A stretch of 57,395 nucleotides of DNA from Methanobrevibacter olleyae (GTDB lineage Archaea; Methanobacteriota; Methanobacteria; Methanobacteriales; Methanobacteriaceae), in assembly GCA_015063035.1 (NCBI GenBank), contig SUTG01000010.1:1-57395 (forward strand). Reading direction: 5' to 3'. Below the pieces are notes generated by a model, which did not search any database, was not told the DNA's origin, and worked only from the letters and a program-made list of their open reading frames with translations. Below are positions 52,223 to 57,395 of the stretch, in pieces. A program made the translations under genes and the position numbers. Within the stretch, counting starts at the first letter, position 1. Each line of letters opens with the position of its first letter.

Positions 52223-53062
52223 ATGAACGAAAATCCAAAACCTGGCAAGAATGGTTTTAAATTCCCACAGAGCATTAAAACTAAGATTACTGATGTAAAG
52301 CCTAATGAATTGGTTACTAGAGGTTATAATCAGGAAGATTTAATCACAAACCTTAGCTTTGCAGAGATGGTGTTCTTGCTTCTTAGAGAAAGATTGCCTG
52401 ATGAGAGGCAGTCCAAGATATTCAACCATATTCTTGTTTCATTTTGCGATCATGGTGTAACTCCTCCAAGCACACAGTCTGCAAGATTGATAGCATCATC
52501 AGGTGCAAATATCAACAATGCTGTTGCAGGAGGATTGTTGTCCTTTGGAAAAAACCATGCAGGAGCTATTGAAAAGGCTATGGAATTGTTCCAGGAATCA
52601 ATCAGTTCATTAAACCTTGAAGAAACTGCAGAGGAGGATGTGAACAAGAAAATAGCTGCGAAGGCTATTGAAATTGTTGATAAGTACCAATCCGAATCCA
52701 AAAGAATACCTGGCTATGGCCATAGGTATCATGATAAGGACCCTCGTGCAGTAAGGTTGATTGATTTGGCTATTATGGAATCATCAATTGGCCCACATAC
52801 AAAATTGGCGCTTGCAATCGAGAGCATACTCTCTGAGAGAAAAGGCATTTGCTTGAATGTGGATGGGGTCAATGCAGGATTGCTTTCCGATTTAGGCTTT
52901 GATAGCTCTTTAGGTTTAGGTATTTTCATGATTGGAAGACTCCCTGGACTTGTAGCTCATGCATATGAAGAAATGGAAGAGGAAGAGAAATTCAGACGAT
53001 TCTGTGATTTGGAAGATATCGTTTATGAAGGCTTTAAAAACAGAAAAATGGATGAGGAGTAA
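52223..53062 (+). CDS. Citryl-CoA-lyase-like citrate synthase family protein
   Basis: A 279-residue citrate-synthase-fold enzyme of the short citryl-CoA lyase type. SGANINNAVAGGLLSFGKNHAGAIEKAM near residue 94 contains the first active-site His region. IPGYGHRYHDKDPRAVRL near residue 160 is the synthase signature (GxGHRxxxxxDPR) with the second His. LNVDGVNAGLLSDLG near residue 212 holds the Asp region, and IGRLPGLVAHAYEE the Arg/His that bind the carboxylates. It probably splits a (substituted) citryl-CoA into acetyl-CoA and a 2-oxoacid. No CoA ligase or transferase for activation is adjacent. AGGAG precedes the ATG. Confidence 0.88.
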   Translation: MNENPKPGKNGFKFPQSIKTKITDVKPNELVTRGYNQEDLITNLSFAEMVFLLLRERLPDERQSKIFNHILVSFCDHGVTPPSTQSARLIASSGANINNAVAGGLLSFGKNHAGAIEKAMELFQESISSLNLEETAEEDVNKKIAAKAIEIVDKYQSESKRIPGYGHRYHDKDPRAVRLIDLAIMESSIGPHTKLALAIESILSERKGICLNVDGVNAGLLSDLGFDSSLGLGIFMIGRLPGLVAHAYEEMEEEEKFRRFCDLEDIVYEGFKNRKMDEE

Positions 53063-53067
53063 TATAA

Positions 53068-53193
53068 TTTATTATTAATTTTTTATCAAAAATGATTATT
53101 TATTTGATGATTTATTATTAATTTTTTATCAAAAATGATTATAAATTTGATGATTTATTATTAATTTTTTTATCAAAATGATTTATTTAATGG
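53068..53193. repeat. 43-bp tandem repeat, three copies
   Basis: TTTATTATTAATTTTTTATC begins at 53068, 53111 and 53154, an exact 43-bp period, and each copy continues CAAAAATGAT. The array fills the gap between the citryl-CoA-lyase-like and nitroreductase genes and contains the same TTTTTATCAAA core as the repeats at 50161-50309. Confidence 0.9.
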
Positions 53194-53203
53194 AGTAATT
53201 TAA

Positions 53204-53710
53204 ATGGAATTTTTTGATGTTATTGAACAAAGATACAGTATGAGAGGCTTTGAAGACAAGGAAGTGGAGAAGCAAAAATTAGATAAGATTTTAAAAGCTG
53301 CTCAACTTGCTCCAACAGGAGTAAACTTCCAGCCTTTTAAGGTAATTGTAATTGACACTAAAAAGCATAAGGAAGAATTGAAAGGAATTTACAGCCCTGA
53401 TTGGTTTACACAAGCGCCAATTGTCCTTTGTGTAGTTGCCTCAAAGGAAAAGGCTTGGACTAGAAAGTATGATGATAAGAACATTGCAGACATTGATGCA
53501 ACCATTGTAATGACCCATATGATCCTTGCGGCTGAAGATGTGGGTTTGAACACTTGTTTCATTGCAGCATTCAAGCCGGATAAGGCAAGAGAATTCCTTG
53601 ATTTAGATGATGAATGGGAGCCTGTCCTATTCACTCCTTTAGGTTATGGAAATGCAGAGCCAAGAGATACTCCTAGAAAAGCTATTGAAGAATTGGTCAT
53701 TTACAAATAA
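53204..53710 (+). CDS. Nitroreductase-family flavoprotein
   Basis: A 168-residue FMN-dependent oxidoreductase. FFDVIEQRYSMRGFEDKEVEKQKLDKILKAAQLAPTGVNFQPFKVIVI is the N-terminal FMN-binding block. VMTHMILAAEDVGLNTCFIAAF near residue 104 and FTPLGYGNAEPRDTPRKAIEELV at the end are family features. The substrate cannot be told from sequence; such proteins reduce nitro compounds, quinones or cofactors. It lies at the end of the rightward carboxylate-type cluster, 141 bp after it, and is followed after 34 bp by a small membrane protein. Confidence 0.92.
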   Translation: MEFFDVIEQRYSMRGFEDKEVEKQKLDKILKAAQLAPTGVNFQPFKVIVIDTKKHKEELKGIYSPDWFTQAPIVLCVVASKEKAWTRKYDDKNIADIDATIVMTHMILAAEDVGLNTCFIAAFKPDKAREFLDLDDEWEPVLFTPLGYGNAEPRDTPRKAIEELVIYK

Positions 53711-53744
53711 TTACGCTTATTGAAAAAGGATTTAAGAGGATACT

Positions 53745-54092
53745 ATGAGATTTACAAAGAAATCAATTATTTTGCTTGCTTTTTCAGTCATCCTAATGGT
53801 TTTAGGATTATGGAATTATGTGGATGCAAATCCAGTAACTTATGATATAATCGCTTCAAGCGTTGTGCTTATTGTAGTTGGATGGACACTTGCAATGTCT
53901 GTTTTTGAACCTAGCTGGACTAAGGCAGCTATTTTCATTGATGGGCTAATTTTCATTCTAGTAGGTATAACATTCTTATTAATGCCATATAATCTTATTT
54001 TCATTTTATTTGGCGTAGTATTAGTTGCAATAGCTGTTGCGGCATACCTTGGAAAATTGCCTGTGTCCTTTTTAAGATTATTCCATAAATAA
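53745..54092 (+). CDS. Small four-helix membrane protein
   Basis: A 115-residue membrane protein with four helices (about residues 8-25, 36-56, 61-80, 82-101) and a basic tail (KLPVSFLRLFHK). The N-terminal RFTKKS should stay inside. It resembles generic small hydrophobic archaeal proteins and has no motif that allows a functional claim. GAGGA before the ATG supports translation, and the 34-bp gap suggests co-transcription with the nitroreductase gene. Confidence 0.8.
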   Translation: MRFTKKSIILLAFSVILMVLGLWNYVDANPVTYDIIASSVVLIVVGWTLAMSVFEPSWTKAAIFIDGLIFILVGITFLLMPYNLIFILFGVVLVAIAVAAYLGKLPVSFLRLFHK

Positions 54093-54619
54093 TCTTAAAT
54101 TTTTTCTATTTTTTTCTATTTTTTATTCATTTTTATTAATTATTTTTAATTTTTTTCTATTTTTTATTAATTTTTTTTATTAATTTTTATTAATTATTTT
54201 TAATTTTTTTAAATTTTTTATTTCTTTTATATTATATTTTTCCATTTTTCAACAGTTTATTTTTTAAAATTTTTTTCCTTTTTAAATTTTATTTCAATTC
54301 AATCTATTTTTTTAAAATTTTCAGCTGTTTTTTATTTCATGAAATTTCAAGATTTTTTCATGAAATTGATCTTTTCATATTTTAAAAATCTTTGTTTTAA
54401 TACTTTATTTTTGATTTTTATTAATTCTAAGCTTTCCAAATCTTCATTAATTTTTCTCTGATTTCAAGCAATTTTTTCATAGATTTTGCTTAGAATTTTA
54501 AGCTAAAAATTCAAATTATGATTTCATTATAATTTCTCTATTATATTATAATATTAAAATATTTTAATAAAATATATATATTAACAAAAATAAAAATAAA
54601 ATTACCATGGTGATTTATT
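54093..54619. other. Long AT-rich gap upstream of the ATP synthase operon
   Basis: This is 527 bp of nearly pure A/T. The first 100 bp consist of repeated TTTTTCTATTTTT and TTTTTATTAATT units, probably the terminator of the upstream genes. The last 80 bp contain TATA-like AAAATATATATATTA near 54570-54584 for ahaH, whose start is only about 40 bp on. No gene was seen. Confidence 0.55.
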
Positions 54620-54934
54620 ATGGCAGGGATATCAGAAGCTATTACCCAAATAAAAAAAGCTGAAAGCGATGCTGATTCCTTAGTAGAACAATCAACAGTC
54701 GATGCGAAAGCAATGATTGATGAGGCTACTGTTAAAGCTAATGAAATGATTGAACTTGCTAAGAATGAAGCTAGCGAAGAAGCTCAATCTACTGTTTTTA
54801 ATGCAGAAGAAAATGCAAAGAAAGAAGCTGAAACTATAAGTGCTCAAGCAGAAAAAGATGTTGAAAATATCAAAAAAGCTGCTAGAGGCAATATAGATGA
54901 AGCTGCTTCAATTATTGTTAAAAATATTTTATAG
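54620..54934 (+). CDS. ahaH: A-type ATP synthase subunit H
   Basis: A 104-residue, almost entirely helical, Ala/Glu-rich protein (heptads throughout, for example MIDEATVKANEMIELAKNEASEEAQS), typical of the peripheral-stalk coiled coil that pairs with subunit E. It links the membrane subunit I to the catalytic head. It is the first gene of the archaeal H-I-K-E-C-F-A-B-D order, of which the first three are visible. GGTGAT precedes the ATG, and the next gene starts 9 bp after the stop. Confidence 0.9.
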   Translation: MAGISEAITQIKKAESDADSLVEQSTVDAKAMIDEATVKANEMIELAKNEASEEAQSTVFNAEENAKKEAETISAQAEKDVENIKKAARGNIDEAASIIVKNIL

Positions 54935-54943
54935 TGTGAGATA

Positions 54944-56950
54944 ATGTTTAGAACTGCGAGAATGCGTAAGCTTAATGTTATAACTTTGGACAAATACGCT
55001 AGTCCTACGGTCAGTGCACTTCACGACGAGGGTATTGTTCAAATAAATGATATTTCTGAACGTATTCAGCAAGATCCTAAGCTAGCAGAACTTTTGAAAC
55101 CTTCAAAAGTTACACCCCACACCGGTAAGCTATCTTCACTTCTCATGAAGACAAGCGGTATTTCCGATTTGCTTGGAGATGCCTTGTCTGAGGATAGGAG
55201 CATGAAAGAACTGATAATGTCATTTATCAGTCCTGACCTTCCAGTTCCAAAAGAAGTCGAGGATGTTGATACTGAAAGCTTGATAGCTTATGCAGAATCA
55301 ACATTAAGCCAGGTTGAAGGTGAAACAAAAGGTATTGAAAATAAGTTAGCCGCACTAGACAGTGAAGAGAGTAAACTTGAATCAAATAAGGATTTGGCTC
55401 TAAAGCTAAAACCTTTAGACATGGACTTAGGTCTATTAAGCGATTCCAAGTACACTTCTACCATTGTTGGTAGGATCACTGCTGAGTCAGCTCAGAAATT
55501 CAAAGATGAATACAGTAAGATTACAGATGATCTCTTCTATGAATTAGTTCCAGGCGAAGAAAAAGAAAGTTATATCATGGTTGTCGTCGTTGCTAATGAG
55601 TATAAGGATGATATCTATACCTTACTTAGGAAAAATGAATTCGAGAAGTTTGAAACTGAAGGTTTAGAAGGAAGACCAGATAGTCTTATTTCCTCTTCTG
55701 AATCCAGACTCCAAGCTATCGAAAGTGAAAGATCCCAAGCTAAAGCTGAATTGAAAGTTGTAGCGGAAAAATGGGATGATGAAGTTCTTGCTTTAAAAGA
55801 ACAATTAGAAAATGAGAAAGATAAAAATGAGGTTTTCGCTGGTTTTGCTGAAACTGACAAGACTTATGTCTTTGAGGCATGGGTGCCTGAAAAAGATGTG
55901 GAAAAAGCTCAAAGCATTATTGAGACCGCAACTGAAGGCCATGCAATCATGGAAGTTGAGGAAGTTCCAGACAATGCAGAGGATGTTCCTGTATTGCAGC
56001 AAAACAATGCTTATGCAAAACCTTATGAATTGTTAGTTGAAATGTATTCCCCATTGAAATACAATGAAATTGACCCTACTTTATTTGTAGCTCTTACATA
56101 TCCTTTCTTCTTCGGTTTCTGTTTAACCGATGCAGGTTATGGTCTTTTAGTTGCAATTATAGGATTCATTTTATACAGAGGAATGGGTAAAGTCAATAGA
56201 ACCATGCATGATGGTGGTTTAATCATCATCGCAAGTGGTGTATGGGCTATTATTTTAGGTCTGGTTACCAATGGTTTACTTGGGGACCTATGGACTAGAA
56301 TATTAGGTTGGGGCCCTGCTCTCCCTACAGTTATTGATTCCATTAATGCGTTCAAATATCCAGCTACTATCTTAGTTATTGCTATTGTAATTGGTATTAT
56401 TTACACCAACCTTGGTTTCATCTTAGGTGCAATTGACAATTTAAGATACGGCGAGAAAAAAGAAGCTATCGGTTCTCAAATCGTATGGTTTGTATTTGAA
56501 CTTGGTATCATCTTATTGGTTTTAGGATTCTTGTTCCCAGCTATTGGAATGATTGGTATGGCATTAGGTGCAGTATTTATTGTTGCTGCTCTTGGTATGC
56601 TTATCTGGGGTAACGGTGCTTACGGACTTATGGATGTATTTGGATTCATGGGAGATGTACTTTCATATGCTCGTCTTTTAGCTCTTTGTTTAGCTACTGG
56701 TGGTATTGCAATGACTGTAAACATCTTGACCAATATGGTAAATGACATGATTCCAGTTGTAGGTATTGTTTTAGCTATTATCATCTTTATCGGTGGACAC
56801 ATTGCTAACTTCCTTTTCCAAGTATTAGGTGCTGGTGTTAACGCTTTGCGTCTTAACTATGTAGAGTTCTTCTCTCAATTCTATATGGGTGGAAAACATT
56901 CATTTGAAGCTTTTAAAGCTAAAAGACAATTTACTAAAATCAAAAAATAG
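54944..56950 (+). CDS. ahaI: A-type ATP synthase subunit I (a-subunit homologue)
   Basis: A 668-residue stator and ion-channel subunit. The first ~370 residues form the cytoplasmic arm with coiled coils (for example ESERSQAKAELKVVAEKWDDEVLALKEQLENEK). The C-terminal ~300 residues hold about eight membrane helices, starting at DPTLFVALTYPFFFGFCLTDAGYGLL. The essential channel Arg is probably in DVLSYARLLALCLATGGIA, and GHIANFLFQVLGAGVNALRLNYVEFFSQFY is highly conserved. It conducts Na+ or H+ against the K-ring. GTGAGAT precedes the ATG. Confidence 0.96.
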   Translation: MFRTARMRKLNVITLDKYASPTVSALHDEGIVQINDISERIQQDPKLAELLKPSKVTPHTGKLSSLLMKTSGISDLLGDALSEDRSMKELIMSFISPDLPVPKEVEDVDTESLIAYAESTLSQVEGETKGIENKLAALDSEESKLESNKDLALKLKPLDMDLGLLSDSKYTSTIVGRITAESAQKFKDEYSKITDDLFYELVPGEEKESYIMVVVVANEYKDDIYTLLRKNEFEKFETEGLEGRPDSLISSSESRLQAIESERSQAKAELKVVAEKWDDEVLALKEQLENEKDKNEVFAGFAETDKTYVFEAWVPEKDVEKAQSIIETATEGHAIMEVEEVPDNAEDVPVLQQNNAYAKPYELLVEMYSPLKYNEIDPTLFVALTYPFFFGFCLTDAGYGLLVAIIGFILYRGMGKVNRTMHDGGLIIIASGVWAIILGLVTNGLLGDLWTRILGWGPALPTVIDSINAFKYPATILVIAIVIGIIYTNLGFILGAIDNLRYGEKKEAIGSQIVWFVFELGIILLVLGFLFPAIGMIGMALGAVFIVAALGMLIWGNGAYGLMDVFGFMGDVLSYARLLALCLATGGIAMTVNILTNMVNDMIPVVGIVLAIIIFIGGHIANFLFQVLGAGVNALRLNYVEFFSQFYMGGKHSFEAFKAKRQFTKIKK

Positions 56951-57104
56951 ACAAAATTTAAATTTATAGTTTTATAATTCAACGCTTAAAGATGAAATTA
57001 TTGGAAATGTGATTTTATATTTAATGCAATTATGATAATTCATAATTAAAACTAAAGAACTTATGCTTATAAAAATGTCAAATGACAATTCTTATAAAAA
57101 TGAC

Positions 57105-57121
57105 GTTCTTTTATCAAGAAC
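57105..57121 (+). promoter_or_regulatory. Hairpin between ahaI and ahaK
   Basis: GTTCTT-TTATC-AAGAAC forms a perfect 6-bp stem in the unusually long 250-bp gap between ahaI and ahaK. A duplicated TTATAAAAATG lies just upstream. The gap may hold a processing site or extra promoter to raise K-subunit output, since K forms a multi-copy ring. Confidence 0.4.
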
Positions 57122-57200
57122 TTTACGTTCTATTGGAATATAATGAAAAATTATATTTAAACGATTTATTTAAACAATTTAATTTAAGGAGATATATTAT

Positions 57201-57395
57201 ATGGTAGAAATTGCTTTAGGTACTGCTTTAGCAGCAATTGGTGCTGGAGTAGCAATTGGTTTTGCTGGATTAGGTTCCGGTTTAGGACAAGGTATGGCAG
57301 CAGCTGGATCTGTTGGAGCTGTAGCAGAAGATAACGACATGTTTGCAAGAGGTATTATTTTCTCTGCATTACCAGAAACTCAGGCTATTTATGGA
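57201..57395 (+). CDS. ahaK: A-type ATP synthase subunit K (proteolipid), truncated by the window edge
   Basis: The first 65 residues of the membrane rotor proteolipid. MVEIALGTALAAIGAGVAIG starts helix 1, GLGSGLGQGMAAAG follows, the polar loop AEDNDMFARG connects the helices and helix 2 begins with FSALPETQAIYG. The E in LPETQAIYG is the ion-carrying carboxylate, and Q/E near it in both helices would fit sodium or proton binding. AAGGAGAT lies before the ATG. The gene continues past position 57395, so total length and hairpin number are unknown. Confidence 0.95.
   Translation, partial: MVEIALGTALAAIGAGVAIGFAGLGSGLGQGMAAAGSVGAVAEDNDMFARGIIFSALPETQAIYG

Noticed and set aside
1-57395. CRISPR arrays, tRNA or rRNA genes, insertion sequences, prophage
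   Set aside because: No spaced identical repeats, no GC-rich cloverleaf-like segments in the gaps, no transposase, integrase or phage structural proteins were seen. A tRNA or C/D-box RNA scan would be needed to exclude small RNAs.

Overview
The window looks like a chromosome segment of a gut-type methanogenic archaeon close to Methanobrevibacter (Methanobacteriales). The evidence is: very AT-rich DNA; ribosome sites of the GGTGAT/GGAGG type; TATA boxes of the form TTTATATAA; an archaeal A-type ATP synthase operon (ahaH-ahaI-ahaK); TfrB of the CoM/CoB-dependent fumarate reductase; a YcaO/TfuA pair of the kind that thioamidates methyl-CoM reductase; TiaS; FilR1/DUF1724 regulators; and a surface protein with pseudomurein-binding repeats. 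No rRNA, tRNA, CRISPR array, insertion sequence or prophage was recognised. Nearly everything is chromosomal and intact; only ahaK runs off the right edge.

Layout. 1-12 kb: TatD-type hydrolase, two tandem DUF1724 regulators, glycyl-tRNA synthetase, a Cys-rich Fe-S protein, a TrmJ-like methyltransferase, tfrB, iorAB and a zinc-ribbon protein. 12-16.7 kb: a 2TM/LytTR/DUF3021 signalling module of bacterial type, a DUF2124-like protein, an amidohydrolase, a universal stress protein and a CAT-like acyltransferase. 17-21 kb: a large secreted or wall-bound protein with six Ig-like repeats, two pseudomurein-binding repeats and a Cys-His-Asp transglutaminase/endoisopeptidase-like domain, followed by duplicated non-coding DNA. 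21-31 kb: CBS protein, ycaO-tfuA-larE, M24 peptidase, VapBC, an orphan pilus-assembly membrane protein with a class III signal-peptide pilin, and an aldehyde dehydrogenase. 31-45 kb: tRNA-binding protein, PRC-barrel protein, aspartate dehydrogenase, Thg1-like enzyme, JAMM protease, serA, YbjQ, a TetR/radical-SAM pair with a clear operator, FdhD, a TIR-like MTH538-family protein, a 55-residue membrane protein, an archaeal HTH regulator and tiaS. 45.5-54 kb: a co-directional cluster of two near-duplicate DUF3100 membrane proteins, MmgE/PrpD, a U32-like TIM barrel, a class I fumarase alpha-type hydratase and a citryl-CoA-lyase-like enzyme. It is read here as a possible carboxylic-acid uptake and dehydratase/lyase pathway. 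54.6 kb to the end: A-ATP synthase.

Three observations stand out. (1) Four genes have a good Shine-Dalgarno sequence placed correctly in front of an AUU, AUC or AUA codon, with no well-placed AUG/GUG/UUG. For the DUF3100 pair, the stretch upstream of the first GTG differs only by synonymous third-position changes, so it is translated. (2) The DUF3100/PrpD/U32/FumA/Ccl cluster is a coherent but uncharacterised metabolic unit. (3) Many intergenic gaps carry local tandem duplications, mostly with periods of about 34-52 bp, sometimes reaching the stop codon or ribosome site of a neighbour. All functions are inferred from sequence motifs recognised by eye; no database search was run.
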